Notes: generated by a model not told the origin, from the letters alone. 64,000 nucleotides of DNA from Anaerococcus nagyae (GCF_017874535.1 NZ_JAGGLS010000009.1:1-64000); one strand, 5' to 3'. Counted from the stretch's first letter, positions 28,993-38,948 are shown. Numbers and translations are program-made.

Positions 28993-29008
28993 ATGTTTTT
29001 ACATTTAT

Positions 29009-29037
29009 TTGACTTATGATAAAAACGGGAGTATATT
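29009..29037 (+). promoter_or_regulatory. Promoter of tRNA-Leu
   Basis: TTGACT at 29009-29014 and TATATT at 29032-29037 with a 17-base spacer, ending 15 bases before the tRNA. Confidence 0.7.
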
Positions 29038-29052
29038 AAATAAGTATTTTAT

Positions 29053-29142
29053 GCAGGATTGGCGGAATTGGCAGACGCGCAAGACTAAGGATCTTGTGAC
29101 CGATTTTAGGTCGTGGAAGTTCAAGTCTTCTATCCTGCACCA
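29053..29142 (+). tRNA. tRNA-Leu (anticodon AAG)
   Basis: A 90-base class II tRNA with encoded CCA. The acceptor GCAGGAT pairs with ATCCTGC. The anticodon arm is CAAGA, loop CTAAGGA, TCTTG, placing AAG at positions 34-36. A long variable arm and the T-loop TTCAAGT are present. It decodes CUU (and CUC after inosine-type or wobble reading). Confidence 0.93.
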
Positions 29143-29150
29143 ACAATTAT

Positions 29151-29176
29151 AAGGGTGGATTATCCACTTTTTTTTT
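29151..29176 (+). terminator. Terminator after tRNA-Leu
   Basis: GTGGA pairs with TCCAC, extended by G-U and A-T pairs, followed by nine T. Confidence 0.8.
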
Positions 29177-29220
29177 GCTTAAAATTAGGAACTTTTGTTA
29201 TAATTATTACTGAGGTTAAA

Positions 29221-30057
29221 ATGAACAGAAAATGTTTTGCGAAAATAAATCTTAGCTTAGATAGCTTATACTTAAGGAAAGATGGATATCATGAGATAGA
29301 TACTATAATGGCTCGTATAAGCTTATTTGATGAACTTAAAATTAATAAAAGCTCAGATAGTAGTTTTCACTATATATCCAACCTACCAGATATCTGTAGT
29401 TTAGAGGACAATTTGATTTTCAAAGCCTGGAATATTTTAAAAGATAGAGTAGATAATCCAGGAATAGATGTCAAACTTAATAAAAAAATCCCTATAGCAG
29501 CAGGCCTTGCAGGCGGTTCAACTGATGCGGCTGAAATGATTAAGGGTCTAAACGAACTTTGGAAACTTGATCTAAGCAAAAAAGAAATGATGGATATAGG
29601 AGCAAGGCTTGGAGCAGATATACCATTTTTCTTTGAAGAAAAAATGGTTAGAGCTAAGGGCGTAGGTGAAAAAATCTATCCCTTTAAGAATAAACTTAAA
29701 ATGAAAATTCTTATTATAAATGATGGGACAGAGATCTCCTCAGCTTTCGTATATAAAAATATGAAAGATTATGGTCACATAGAAAACAATAAAATTGTAG
29801 AGGGACTTAAGGATGGTAATAAGAAAATTATAGATGACTTTGAGAATGTTATGGAGGATGTTATATTTGAGAATTATCCTCATTTAGAGAAAATCAAAGA
29901 AAATCTTTTAGAACTGGGAGCTAATAAAACTTTAGTAAGTGGTAGTGGAGCTAGTATTTTTGCAATATTCTTTGATGATAGTTTATACGAAAATGCATAT
30001 AAGGTTTTATCTAATAAATATAATCTTGTAGAGAAAGTAGAGCTTATAGATGACTAA
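29221..30057 (+). CDS. ispE: 4-diphosphocytidyl-2-C-methyl-D-erythritol kinase
   Basis: 278 residues from the ATG at 29221, which has GAGG upstream and gives the usual family N-terminus (CFAKINLSLD). An earlier in-frame start would lie inside tRNA-Leu and is rejected. It is the GHMP kinase of the MEP isoprenoid pathway: the ATP-binding loop PIAAGLAGGSTDAA and the C-terminal VSGSGASIF are intact. It overlaps murI by 8 bases. Confidence 0.94.
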   Translation: MNRKCFAKINLSLDSLYLRKDGYHEIDTIMARISLFDELKINKSSDSSFHYISNLPDICSLEDNLIFKAWNILKDRVDNPGIDVKLNKKIPIAAGLAGGSTDAAEMIKGLNELWKLDLSKKEMMDIGARLGADIPFFFEEKMVRAKGVGEKIYPFKNKLKMKILIINDGTEISSAFVYKNMKDYGHIENNKIVEGLKDGNKKIIDDFENVMEDVIFENYPHLEKIKENLLELGANKTLVSGSGASIFAIFFDDSLYENAYKVLSNKYNLVEKVELIDD

Positions 30058-30799
30058 TATAGGAGTTTTTGATACAGGACTGGGTGGTCTTAGCGTATTA
30101 AGTGAACTTATTAAAAAAAAGAATGCAAATTACTTTTATCTTGGAGACTCAAAAAGAGCACCTTATGGTTCGCGAGATGAGGATGAAATTATAAAATTTG
30201 CTGATGAAATAGTTAATTTTTTAGAAGAGTATGATATAGATGAGTATGTTATAGCATGTAATACTATATCAGTTATAGCTACAGATTATCTAAGTGAAAA
30301 GTATAAGAAGAAATTTTATCCAATTCCAATTTATGGAATAAAGCAGGCAAGTAAATACTCAGGAGACTTTATGGTCTTAGGAACAGAAGCAACAGTAAAT
30401 AGTCACTATTATAAACATTATTTAGAAACTCCTGGTAAGTCAAAAGTTTATGAAGTAGCAGCTAGGAATTTAGTACCTCTTATAGAAGAAGGAATAATAG
30501 AAGGAAAAGAAATTGATGATAACTTAAAAAAATATCTATCAATAGCTAATGAAAAAAAGATTCCTAATCTGATTTTAGCTTGTACCCATTACCCTATTAT
30601 AAAGGAGGCAATAAAAAAGAACTTAACTTATAATGCAAATATAATTAATCCTGCAACATGTCTTGCTAGCGAGGTTAATTTTTATGAGACTGAGAAGAAT
30701 AATATAGATATATTCTTTACAGAAATAAATGATTCTACAAAAATTATAATAGATAAATTTATAGATACTGACTACAGCTTAAAACTAAAGGAGATATAA
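30050..30799 (+). CDS. murI: Glutamate racemase
   Basis: 249 residues. It makes D-glutamate for peptidoglycan. FDTGLGGLSVL, GDSKRAPYG and the two catalytic cysteines C70 (ACNT) and C178 (ACTHYP) are present. Translationally coupled to ispE by an 8-base overlap and directly abutting ppx. Confidence 0.94.
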   Translation: MTNIGVFDTGLGGLSVLSELIKKKNANYFYLGDSKRAPYGSRDEDEIIKFADEIVNFLEEYDIDEYVIACNTISVIATDYLSEKYKKKFYPIPIYGIKQASKYSGDFMVLGTEATVNSHYYKHYLETPGKSKVYEVAARNLVPLIEEGIIEGKEIDDNLKKYLSIANEKKIPNLILACTHYPIIKEAIKKNLTYNANIINPATCLASEVNFYETEKNNIDIFFTEINDSTKIIIDKFIDTDYSLKLKEI

Positions 30800-31708
30800 T
30801 TGATTTACGCAGTAATAGATATCGGTTCAAATACAGTAAGACTTTCTGTTTATAAAATTTCTGAGGATAAGGTGATTAATCTTTTTAATGAAAAAGAGCA
30901 AGCATCATTAAGGTCTTATGTAGATAATGGTTCTTTAACAGAAAAAGGAATAGACAGACTTATTAGTACTCTTAAGAAATTTAAGCTGGTGGTAGATAAC
31001 TTTGGAGATATAGATGAGCTTCATCCTTTTGCAACGTCAACTATAAGAGATGCGGCAAATAGGACAGAGATACTTAAAAGAGTAAAAGATGAATTAGATC
31101 TAGATATTGAAATTATAAGCGGAGAAGAAGAAGCTAAACTTTCCTTTATAGGAGCTAGCTCATCAGTGGATGTTTCTCGAGGTGTTCTTACAGATATAGG
31201 TGGTGGGTCTTCGGAAGTAGTAATCATTGAACAAAGTAAGGTCATAAAATCAACATCATTAAATATCGGCTCCCTTTCTGCTTTTAATGATTATGTAAAT
31301 GGCTTATTTGTTAGTAAAGATGAGAAAAAAGCAATTGATAGTGAAGTAAAATCATTATTAGAATCAAGTAAGTTATATAGGGAAGATCATGACTTATTGT
31401 GCGCAGTTGGTGGATCAGCCAGAGCTAGTCTTAAGTACTATAACGAATATTATGATTTGGACTCATCAAATACTGTTATGGATGCTAGTAAATTTAATAG
31501 TATGCTAAAAGAAGTCATAGATAAGGAACCTAGAGTAATACTTGACTCTATCCTTGCAGTTAAACCCGATAGGGTACATACATTATTACCTGGTATGGTA
31601 ATACTTAATCGCTTATGCAAATATTTTTATTGTGAAAAAATTAGTATTAGCCAAACTGGGGTAAGAGAAGGGTATGTATATAGTAAACTATTAGGAAGGA
31701 ATAATTAA
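30800..31708 (+). CDS. ppx: Ppx/GppA-family phosphatase (exopolyphosphatase)
   Basis: 302 residues starting at TTG 30800, fixed by AAAGGAGA a few bases upstream; the protein would otherwise lose its first beta strand. The ASKHA-fold motifs are IDIGSNTVRLSVY at the start and TDIGGGSSEVVII. The short single-module form hydrolyses polyphosphate and/or pppGpp; the next gene is ppk, which favours polyphosphate. Confidence 0.88.
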   Translation: MIYAVIDIGSNTVRLSVYKISEDKVINLFNEKEQASLRSYVDNGSLTEKGIDRLISTLKKFKLVVDNFGDIDELHPFATSTIRDAANRTEILKRVKDELDLDIEIISGEEEAKLSFIGASSSVDVSRGVLTDIGGGSSEVVIIEQSKVIKSTSLNIGSLSAFNDYVNGLFVSKDEKKAIDSEVKSLLESSKLYREDHDLLCAVGGSARASLKYYNEYYDLDSSNTVMDASKFNSMLKEVIDKEPRVILDSILAVKPDRVHTLLPGMVILNRLCKYFYCEKISISQTGVREGYVYSKLLGRNN

Positions 31709-31710
31709 TC

Positions 31711-33903
31711 ATGCATGACATATCTTTTACTCAAAATAGAGAACTATCTTGGTTAAAATTTGACCAGAGAGTTCTAGAAGAAGCCAATGATAAAGACGTA
31801 GAGGCCCTTGAAAGATTAAAGTTTTTTTCAATATTTGATACCAATCTTGAAGAATTCTTTATGGTGAGAGTTGGAAGTTTAACAGATTTTAAAAATTTAA
31901 AGAAAAAGCCAATTGATAACAAATCAGGACTTACTAGTGATGAACAAATAGAAGCTATACTTCGTGAATGTTTAGACTTATATCGCAGGAAAGATCAAGT
32001 ATATAATCAAATTGTAGATGAGTTAAAAGTAAATGGTATAAATCTACTTAAAGTATCTGAACTAAATGAGAAAGATAGAAAATATGTTGAGTATTACTTT
32101 AATACTAAGATAGAACCTATTTTAAATTTTCAAGTTGTAGATAGAGTTCATCCATTTCCAAGATTGCCGAATCTCGCCTTGTATGTAGTATTTTCATTAA
32201 TTACTAATAAGGAAGATAAAAGTAAACATGTAGGTTTGATTCAGGTTCCAGATAAGATTAAAAGATATTTAAAAATTAATGATACAAGCTTTGTATTTAT
32301 AGAAGATATAATTAAAGAGTTTGGTGACCAAGTTTTTGAAGGCTATGGTGTAGAAAATAGATATACCATATCTTTAACTCGTAATACAGACATAAGTTAT
32401 GACGACGATGACTATGATATAGATCAAGATTTTAGAGACTATATGAAAAGTAAACTTAAGAAAAGGAAGAGACTTCATCCAGTAAGACTTGAAGTTGATA
32501 CGGATCTTGATGATGATTCCATAAAGTTTTTGACAGCTCAATTTGATCTTGATAAAGAAAATATATTTGTAACTAAGTCATTAATGCAGGCAGGATTTTT
32601 ATTTGGACTAGTAGATGATCTTCCAGAAAATATAATAGCAAAGCACACTTACGAACCTTTTTATCCACAACAATCAGTCATGGTCGATGATAATAAGAAA
32701 ATGATCGATCAAATTAATAAAAAAGATATTATACTCTCATATCCTTATGAATCTATGGATCCAGTTATAAGACTTCTTGAAGAAGCAGCTGATGATGAAA
32801 ATGTCGTTTCTATAAAGATAACCCTATACAGAATTGCAAGTGATAGTAAAATTGCAAAAGCACTTATAAAAGCAAGCGAAAATGGCAAAGATGTAATTGT
32901 TCTTATGGAGCTACGTGCAAGATTTGATGAAGATAACAATATATTATGGTCATCAAGATTAGAAGATGCAGGATGCAAAATTCTATATGGTTTTGATAAT
33001 TACAAAACGCACTCGAAAGTATGTTTGATAACAAGAGTTGATAATGATGGAAATATTAACTATATTAGCCAAGTAGCTACAGGAAATTATAACGAAAAGA
33101 CAGCTAAGCTTTATACTGACTTTTCTCTAATGACATCAAATGAGGCAATCGGACAAGATGCTAAAGACTTATTTGATAATATTATGCTAGGTAATTTAGA
33201 GGGTGAATATAACAATCTGCTTGTTAGTCCTAAGTCTATGCAAGAAGGACTTGATGAATTAATAAATGAGCAAATAGAAATTCAAAGAACAAGTGGAGAA
33301 GGTTATATAAGATTAAAGCTTAATTCTATATCCGATAGAAAACTAATAGATAAATTATCTGAAGCATCTAATGAGGGTGTTGAGATAGTAATGCTTGTAA
33401 GGGGTATATGTTGTATACTTCCAGGTATAAAAGATCGTACAGAAAATATACAAGTATATTCACTTGTAGGAAGATATTTAGAGCATCATAGAGTCTATCA
33501 ATTTGGAAGAGCTGATAATTGTAAATTATATATATCTTCTGCTGACTTTATGACAAGAAATATAAGAAATAGGATGGAAGTTGCAGTTCCAATCTATGAT
33601 GAATTCATCAAAAAACGCATATTAAAATTTATGGATGTAATGTTATCAGATGATGTAAAGATTAGAAGACTGCTTCCAAATGGAGAATATACAAAAGTTC
33701 AAAATATTCATAATATCAATGCTCAAGTAAAACTTGTAGAGGATGCTAAAAAGCGTACAATTGAAGCCAAAGAAGCCAAATCATTACAAAGAATAGCTAA
33801 TAAAAATAGAAAACGTAATGAAGAAATAATGAGCGAAGAAAGAAAAAAATTAGTAAAAGAGAAAAATTATTTCCAAAGAATCATAGATATATTCAGAAAA
33901 TAA
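31711..33903 (+). CDS. ppk1: Polyphosphate kinase 1
   Basis: A 730-residue enzyme that reversibly polymerises the gamma-phosphate of ATP into polyphosphate. The N-terminal domain begins FTQNRELSWLKFDQRVLEEA. The catalytic PLD-like domains contain H434 (YKTHSKVCL), the position of the phosphorylated histidine of known PPK1 enzymes, and H592/H593 (YLEHHRVYQFGR). The C-terminus is a basic, lysine-rich tail. It follows ppx by 2 bases, a common synthesis/degradation pair. Confidence 0.95.
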   Translation: MHDISFTQNRELSWLKFDQRVLEEANDKDVEALERLKFFSIFDTNLEEFFMVRVGSLTDFKNLKKKPIDNKSGLTSDEQIEAILRECLDLYRRKDQVYNQIVDELKVNGINLLKVSELNEKDRKYVEYYFNTKIEPILNFQVVDRVHPFPRLPNLALYVVFSLITNKEDKSKHVGLIQVPDKIKRYLKINDTSFVFIEDIIKEFGDQVFEGYGVENRYTISLTRNTDISYDDDDYDIDQDFRDYMKSKLKKRKRLHPVRLEVDTDLDDDSIKFLTAQFDLDKENIFVTKSLMQAGFLFGLVDDLPENIIAKHTYEPFYPQQSVMVDDNKKMIDQINKKDIILSYPYESMDPVIRLLEEAADDENVVSIKITLYRIASDSKIAKALIKASENGKDVIVLMELRARFDEDNNILWSSRLEDAGCKILYGFDNYKTHSKVCLITRVDNDGNINYISQVATGNYNEKTAKLYTDFSLMTSNEAIGQDAKDLFDNIMLGNLEGEYNNLLVSPKSMQEGLDELINEQIEIQRTSGEGYIRLKLNSISDRKLIDKLSEASNEGVEIVMLVRGICCILPGIKDRTENIQVYSLVGRYLEHHRVYQFGRADNCKLYISSADFMTRNIRNRMEVAVPIYDEFIKKRILKFMDVMLSDDVKIRRLLPNGEYTKVQNIHNINAQVKLVEDAKKRTIEAKEAKSLQRIANKNRKRNEEIMSEERKKLVKEKNYFQRIIDIFRK

Positions 33904-33926
33904 ATATAATTATAAAAAAAATGCCT

Positions 33927-33955
33927 AAATCGATCCTATGGATCGATTTTTTTTT
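33927..33955 (+). terminator. Terminator of ispE-murI-ppx-ppk
   Basis: A perfect 10-bp stem (AAATCGATCC with GGATCGATTT) with a 3-base loop and nine T. Confidence 0.9.
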
Positions 33956-34005
33956 ATAAAAGTAAGTGATTTCTAGGTTTAGCCCTATTAATTTATTATA
34001 AAACA

Positions 34006-34014
34006 TGCTATAAT
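34006..34014 (+). promoter_or_regulatory. Extended -10 promoter candidate
   Basis: TGCTATAAT matches TGnTATAAT, about 120 bases upstream of the carboxypeptidase gene. The -35 region is not recognisable. Confidence 0.35.
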
Positions 34015-34132
34015 GAAACTAAGTAATAAAAGATTCATCTATATTTAAAATTGAAATATATTTTATGATGAAAACTTTATTTTCCCACAGTCAATACAAC
34101 TATATTATTGAAATAAATGAATAGGAATTTTT

Positions 34133-35134
34133 ATGTCTAACAAAGGTATCAGAGAAAAGAAGAGAAAACAAGAACGCAAAAGAAAAGCTCGTAACAAGAA
34201 AATTTTTAGAGGCTCAGCTTTGGCAATTACTGCTGCAGCAATATTTAATTTTGGAATTAAAAGTAACAATGATGACTTTAAGATCACAAGACCTTCAGAA
34301 TATAGGCAAGCTGCTGGTAATTTTAGTGAACTAGAAGAAGAAACAAAAGAAGAAACAAATGATAAAATTCATGTAGCTACTCAAGCAGGTTTTGATGATG
34401 CAAATGTAGATAAATCTCATGCAATAGAAGATGATAAATATCAAGATAAACTTATATCCTACGTCTTATGTGAGCAAACACAATATGCCTACCAATACCC
34501 CAATGATTTTTCAAAGACAGAAAAGTACATAACAAAGGGATCATATATACCATATTATGGCACTGAGAATGGATTTTCCAAAGTCAAGATTGATGATACC
34601 TATTATTATGTAAATAAATTTGGCTTAGCAAAGCTTGATGATGATAAACAAATAAAGATTGTAAATGGTCTATGTTATGTGAGTAAAGAATATCCTCTTC
34701 CAGCTGACTTTAATCCAGGAGTAGATAAGACAGCAAGAAGATCTTTTGAAACAATGAGACAAGATATGGCTAGAGACGGCCTAGATATTAAGATTGCTTC
34801 AGATTATAGGGATTATGATCTTGAAAAAAGAATGCACGAAGCTAACGAACCAGATAGCTCTCTTCCTGGCGAAAATGAACATCAAACAGGTCAAGCATTT
34901 GATTTTTTTACAGAAGGTAGCAAATATAACGATAAATTTGAAAAGACTGCCCAATATGAATGGCTATCAAAAAATGCTTATAAGTATGGATTTATAGAAC
35001 GTTATCCAAAGGGTAAAGAAGATAAAACTGGTCATGAGGCACAATCTTGGCATTTTAGATTTGTAGGTGTAGAAAATGCCAAAGAAATATACGAGAATGA
35101 CCTTACATTAGAAGAATATTTAAAGCTTAAATAA
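34133..35134 (+). CDS. Membrane-anchored D,D-carboxypeptidase, VanY/M15B family
   Basis: 333 residues. A very basic N-terminus (residues 5-27) precedes a single hydrophobic anchor (about 29-45), then an acidic linker. A bacterial SH3-like segment (about 100-165) probably binds the wall. The M15 peptidase domain (about 180-333) carries the zinc ligands in EHQTGQAFDF (H250, D257) and the SWHFR motif (H307). It likely trims D-Ala from peptidoglycan stem peptides. Nothing nearby suggests vancomycin resistance (no vanHAX). Confidence 0.87.
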   Translation: MSNKGIREKKRKQERKRKARNKKIFRGSALAITAAAIFNFGIKSNNDDFKITRPSEYRQAAGNFSELEEETKEETNDKIHVATQAGFDDANVDKSHAIEDDKYQDKLISYVLCEQTQYAYQYPNDFSKTEKYITKGSYIPYYGTENGFSKVKIDDTYYYVNKFGLAKLDDDKQIKIVNGLCYVSKEYPLPADFNPGVDKTARRSFETMRQDMARDGLDIKIASDYRDYDLEKRMHEANEPDSSLPGENEHQTGQAFDFFTEGSKYNDKFEKTAQYEWLSKNAYKYGFIERYPKGKEDKTGHEAQSWHFRFVGVENAKEIYENDLTLEEYLKLK

Positions 35135-35193
35135 TTTACATAAAAATTATTTAAAGTAAGATAATACTATTACTAAAACTAAAGGAGATTAAT

Positions 35194-35565
35194 ATGAAAG
35201 CATTTCACACAGATAAAGCACCAGCAGCAGTAGGACCATATGTTCAAGCTATAGGAACAGAACAATTTGTTTTCACATCTGGACAATTATCACTTAATCC
35301 AGAAAATGGAGAATTAATTACGGAAATCTCTGCTGCAGCTAGACAATCATTAGAAAATGTAAAAGCTATTCTAGAAGAAGCAGGTTCATCAATGGATAAA
35401 GTTGTAAAGTGCAATGTTTATCTTGCAGATATTAACGATTTTGCTGCAGTAAATGAAGTATACAAAGAATTCTTCACAGATCATAAACCAGCAAGATCAG
35501 CTGTCCAAGTAGGAGCACTTCCATTAGGTGGAGTAGTAGAAATTGAAGCAATAGCAACTTTATAA
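35194..35565 (+). CDS. ridA: RidA family reactive-intermediate deaminase
   Basis: 123 residues. RidA hydrolyses reactive enamine/imine intermediates from PLP enzymes. The conserved R101 (PARSAVQV) and the C-terminal GGVVEIEAIA with E116/E118 are present, with VGPYVQAI at the start. Shine-Dalgarno AAAGGAGA. Single gene with a terminator. Confidence 0.93.
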   Translation: MKAFHTDKAPAAVGPYVQAIGTEQFVFTSGQLSLNPENGELITEISAAARQSLENVKAILEEAGSSMDKVVKCNVYLADINDFAAVNEVYKEFFTDHKPARSAVQVGALPLGGVVEIEAIATL

Positions 35566-35588
35566 TTTAACTTTTAAAGATTGAAATC

Positions 35589-35613
35589 AAGGTGGGTTTA
35601 TCCCACCTTTTTT
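35589..35613 (+). terminator. Terminator of ridA
   Basis: AAGGTGGG pairs with CCCACCTT around a short loop, with T6. Confidence 0.85.
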
Positions 35614-35625
35614 AGTAGAGGAAAT

Positions 35626-36816
35626 ATGGCTATAGAAAATAAGCAAATTATAAAAAGTGTGGATAATTTAAATGATTATTTAATAAACACTAGAAGATAT
35701 TTACATGAAAATCCAGAATTATCTGGTAAGGAAATTGAAACTAGTAAGTTTCTGAAAGAGCAGGTAAAAGAATTAGGCCTTGATATAAAAGAAGTTCTTG
35801 GTACTGGATTTTATGCAATCCTTGACACAGGTAGGAAAGGCAAAACCCTAGGTCTTAGGACAGATATAGATGCCTTGCCAATTTTAGAAAATAGGAATAA
35901 CTTAAATGGAGCAAGAATTTGTAGGTCTAAGGATGATGGTGTATTTCATGCTTGTGGGCATGATGGACATATGGCAATTCTTTTGGGGGTAATGAAAATT
36001 TTAGTAGAGAATAAAGATAAATTAAACGGTAAGATTATTTTTATTTTTGAAGAAGGAGAAGAAACAGGTAGTGGTATATCTCCTATGATAGAATCCTTAA
36101 AAAATGAAAAAATAGATGCCATATATGGTAATCATTTAGCATCATTTCTAGAAACTGGAAAAATAGGATTAGATGCTGGCCCCGTTATGGCTGGATTTGG
36201 AATTGTAGATTTTACAGTTAAAGGTAAGGGTGGACATGGATCTAGACCAGACTTATCAGTTAGCCCTATATTTGCAGCAAGTAATATTATAAATTCTCTT
36301 GCAAGTGCATGGGTAAATAGGCTTGATGTAACAAAGACAGTTACCCTTGGCTTAGGATCTATTAATGGAGGTACAATTGCTAATGTCATACCAAATGAAG
36401 TTAGGGTTACAGGAACTATTAGATTTTTTGATAGGAAAGAAGGAGAAAAAGCTGTTGATTTAATTAAAAAAGTTGGTAAACTTACTGCACAAGCCAATGA
36501 ATGTGAATTTATAGCTAACGATATAAGAGTGGAGTATAATCCGGTTATAAATGATGAAAGTCTATCTGATCTTTCTAGAAAAGCCAGTGAAGATATTATG
36601 CCAAATTCTGTAAAAGAAGATGTTATATGGTTTGGATCAGAAAGTTTTTCTGATTACAATAAGATTGCCAAGACTATGTTTGCTCTAGTAGGAACAAAGA
36701 ATGATAAGCTAGGATCAGGGGCTGAGCATCACAATGAGTACTTTGATATTGACGAAAGGTCTATATCTATAGCTATAAAGTCTATGGTAAAATTTGCCAG
36801 TATTTATTTATCTTAA
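35626..36816 (+). CDS. M20-family amidohydrolase/peptidase
   Basis: 396 residues from the ATG at 35626 (GAGGAAAT upstream). It is a di-metal amidohydrolase of the N-acyl-amino-acid / IAA-amino-acid hydrolase type. Metal-site motifs are LRTDIDALPI, CGHDGHMA and EEGEETGSG, and a late histidine occurs in SGAEHHNEYF. The central dimerisation domain runs about 185-300. Substrate is not predictable by eye. Confidence 0.88.
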   Translation: MAIENKQIIKSVDNLNDYLINTRRYLHENPELSGKEIETSKFLKEQVKELGLDIKEVLGTGFYAILDTGRKGKTLGLRTDIDALPILENRNNLNGARICRSKDDGVFHACGHDGHMAILLGVMKILVENKDKLNGKIIFIFEEGEETGSGISPMIESLKNEKIDAIYGNHLASFLETGKIGLDAGPVMAGFGIVDFTVKGKGGHGSRPDLSVSPIFAASNIINSLASAWVNRLDVTKTVTLGLGSINGGTIANVIPNEVRVTGTIRFFDRKEGEKAVDLIKKVGKLTAQANECEFIANDIRVEYNPVINDESLSDLSRKASEDIMPNSVKEDVIWFGSESFSDYNKIAKTMFALVGTKNDKLGSGAEHHNEYFDIDERSISIAIKSMVKFASIYLS

Positions 36817-36860
36817 CTTTGGGTATAAGATTATTGAAGTAAATAATAAAGGAGATAGTT

Positions 36861-37313
36861 ATGACAGTTAAAATTGGTGATTTAGCTCCAGACTTTAGAT
36901 TAAAAGATCAAAATAAAGAAGAAGTAAAATTAGCAGACTTAAAGGGTAAAAAGGTTATTTTATCATGGCATCCGTTGGCGTTTACATCAGTATGTACTGA
37001 TCAAATGAGGAGTCTTGAAAGAAATTACGATAAGATTCAACAAAAAGCTGATACAGTTGTTATAGGACTTTCCATAGATCCATTCCCAGCTAAACAAAAA
37101 TGGGCTGACATACTTTGTATTGAAAATGTAAAAATAGCTTCAGACTTTTTCCCATATGCAGAAATAACAAGGGCCTATGGTTTATTCAACGAAGAAAATG
37201 GAGCTAGTCAAAGAGCGAATGTAATCATTGATGAAGATGGAAAAATTCAATGGGTTAAAATTTATGAACCTTCACAATTGCCTGATGTAGAAGAACTAAT
37301 AGAAAATCTATAA
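36861..37313 (+). CDS. Peroxiredoxin (AhpC/BCP type)
   Basis: 150 residues with the thioredoxin-like fold. Peroxidatic C45 sits in the conserved PLAFTSVC (P-x3-T-x2-C). C86 is a possible resolving cysteine. It reduces peroxides in the cytosol. No dedicated reductase such as AhpF is adjacent. Shine-Dalgarno AAAGGAGA. Confidence 0.9.
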   Translation: MTVKIGDLAPDFRLKDQNKEEVKLADLKGKKVILSWHPLAFTSVCTDQMRSLERNYDKIQQKADTVVIGLSIDPFPAKQKWADILCIENVKIASDFFPYAEITRAYGLFNEENGASQRANVIIDEDGKIQWVKIYEPSQLPDVEELIENL

Positions 37314-37322
37314 AAATACTTA

Positions 37323-37348
37323 CCTCCAAGTGTAACTTGGGGGATTTT
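37323..37348 (+). terminator. Terminator of the peroxiredoxin gene
   Basis: CCTCCAAG pairs with CTTGGGGG (G-U included), followed by T5. Confidence 0.75.
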
Positions 37349-37530
37349 TATTATTCAGAAAATATTGTCCAAAACAAAATCTGTAAGTTTTTAATTTTTC
37401 ATCTAGTACTTATAATAAGTTAATATATTTACTTTAATATGATAATTTAAATTCAATCTATTTAAACAGCTTATTTAGGGTATCAATAATAAATAAGAAT
37501 AAGACTTACTAATATAAAGGAGTTTATCTA

Positions 37531-38898
37531 ATGAACTTATCAAATGTTGTTGATCTACAAAGAGAATATTTTTTTAGTGGGCAAACAAAAACTAAAGAAT
37601 TTAGAATAGAAAATCTCAAAAAACTTAATAGTATACTTGAAATGTTTGAGGATAATATACTGATGGCTTTAAGCAAAGATTTAGGTAAATCAAACTTTGA
37701 AGCTTATGCATCAGAGCTTACTATGGTTTATGATGAAATTGACTTGGCTATAGAAAATTTGGGAAAGTGGATGGAACCAATTCAAGAAAAAACTTCAGTA
37801 GCATCTATGCCTGCTAAATCTTATACTCTTTATGAACCTTTGGGTGTAACGCTCATTTTATCACCATGGAATTATCCATTTTTACTTTCTATAGATCCTA
37901 TAATTGGAGCGATGGCTGCTGGTAATACTATTATCTTAAAGACTAGTAGAAAATCAAAAAATACTACAGAACTATTAAAAGATATATTAAATGCAAATTT
38001 TGATCCTGAATATTTATTTGTGGTAGATAACGATCAAGTATCTCACGATGAACTATTATCATACAATTATGACCATATTTTCTATACAGGTGGCTATAAG
38101 ATTGGTAAACACATTATGGAAGTTGCTAGTAAAAACTTAACAAAAGTAACTTTAGAACTTGGAGGAAAATCTCCTACTATAGTAGATAAAGAAGCAAATA
38201 TTGGGCTTGCAGCAAGATCTATTGCCTGGGGTAACACAGTTAATGCTGGTCAAACTTGCGTATCACCTGACTATATTTTAGTGCATGCATCTATAAAAGA
38301 GAAATTTATTAATGAATTACAAAAGGCTTTATTTGATTTTTATGGTCCAGATTCTCTAAATAATCATGATTATCCAAAAATAATTGATGAAAGTCATTTA
38401 GAAAAATTAGTTTTTTTATTAGAAAATCAAGATATTATTTATGGTGGTAAATATGATAAAGAATTATGTAAGATAGAGCCAACTATAGTAGATAATGTTG
38501 ATTTTAATAATAAACTAATGGATGAAGAGATATTTGGACCAATATTTCCAATAATAACTTATAGTAATGTCAACGAGGTCTTATATAAGATTAAAACACT
38601 TCCAAAACCATTAGCTTTATATCTGTTTACAGAGAATCAAAGGCTAGTTGACAAGGTTATGTATAATATGGAATTTGGAAATGGAATGGTAAATGATACA
38701 TTAATGATGGTTTCTAACCCATACTTACAGTTTGGAGGTGTTGGCAATAGCGGTCAAGGTGGATATCATGGTTATTATGGATTCCAAAATTTTTCTAATA
38801 GAAAATCAATAATGAATGCATCCTCAAATATAGAAGTTAAAATTAAATACCCTCCTTATGATGATACTAGATTAAGAATACTTAGAAAATTAAAATAA
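37531..38898 (+). CDS. Aldehyde dehydrogenase (class 3-like)
   Basis: A 455-residue NAD(P)-dependent enzyme. Catalytic E209 (LELGGKSP) and nucleophile C243 (NAGQTCVSPDY) are intact, with the oxyanion and cofactor motif SPWNYPF. The C-terminal extension after about 435 is hydrophilic and lacks the hydrophobic membrane tail of some class 3 enzymes. Substrate not predictable. It has its own Shine-Dalgarno (AAAGGAG) and stands alone. Confidence 0.92.
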   Translation: MNLSNVVDLQREYFFSGQTKTKEFRIENLKKLNSILEMFEDNILMALSKDLGKSNFEAYASELTMVYDEIDLAIENLGKWMEPIQEKTSVASMPAKSYTLYEPLGVTLILSPWNYPFLLSIDPIIGAMAAGNTIILKTSRKSKNTTELLKDILNANFDPEYLFVVDNDQVSHDELLSYNYDHIFYTGGYKIGKHIMEVASKNLTKVTLELGGKSPTIVDKEANIGLAARSIAWGNTVNAGQTCVSPDYILVHASIKEKFINELQKALFDFYGPDSLNNHDYPKIIDESHLEKLVFLLENQDIIYGGKYDKELCKIEPTIVDNVDFNNKLMDEEIFGPIFPIITYSNVNEVLYKIKTLPKPLALYLFTENQRLVDKVMYNMEFGNGMVNDTLMMVSNPYLQFGGVGNSGQGGYHGYYGFQNFSNRKSIMNASSNIEVKIKYPPYDDTRLRILRKLK

Positions 38899-38905
38899 TA
38901 TATAA

Positions 38906-38946
38906 AAAATAGAGAGCATGGTTTCGTAGACCTTGCTCTCTATTTT
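38906..38946. terminator. Bidirectional terminator
   Basis: AAAATAGAGAGCA pairs with TGCTCTCTATTTT and extends by GGT/ACC, between two convergent genes. Flanking A and T runs serve both strands. Confidence 0.88.
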
Positions 38947-38948
38947 TA

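Noticed and set aside
29113-29220. Longer N-terminus for ispE starting inside tRNA-Leu
   Set aside because: It would translate the tRNA and its terminator; ATG 29221 has a ribosome site and gives the normal family N-terminus.
34133-35134. Vancomycin resistance gene vanY
   Set aside because: The M15 fold alone is common in housekeeping carboxypeptidases; no vanHAX or vanRS nearby.
36132-36497. Minus-strand frame of 121 codons
   Set aside because: Antisense to the M20 peptidase, whose protein motifs are intact; composition is a mirror of the coding strand.
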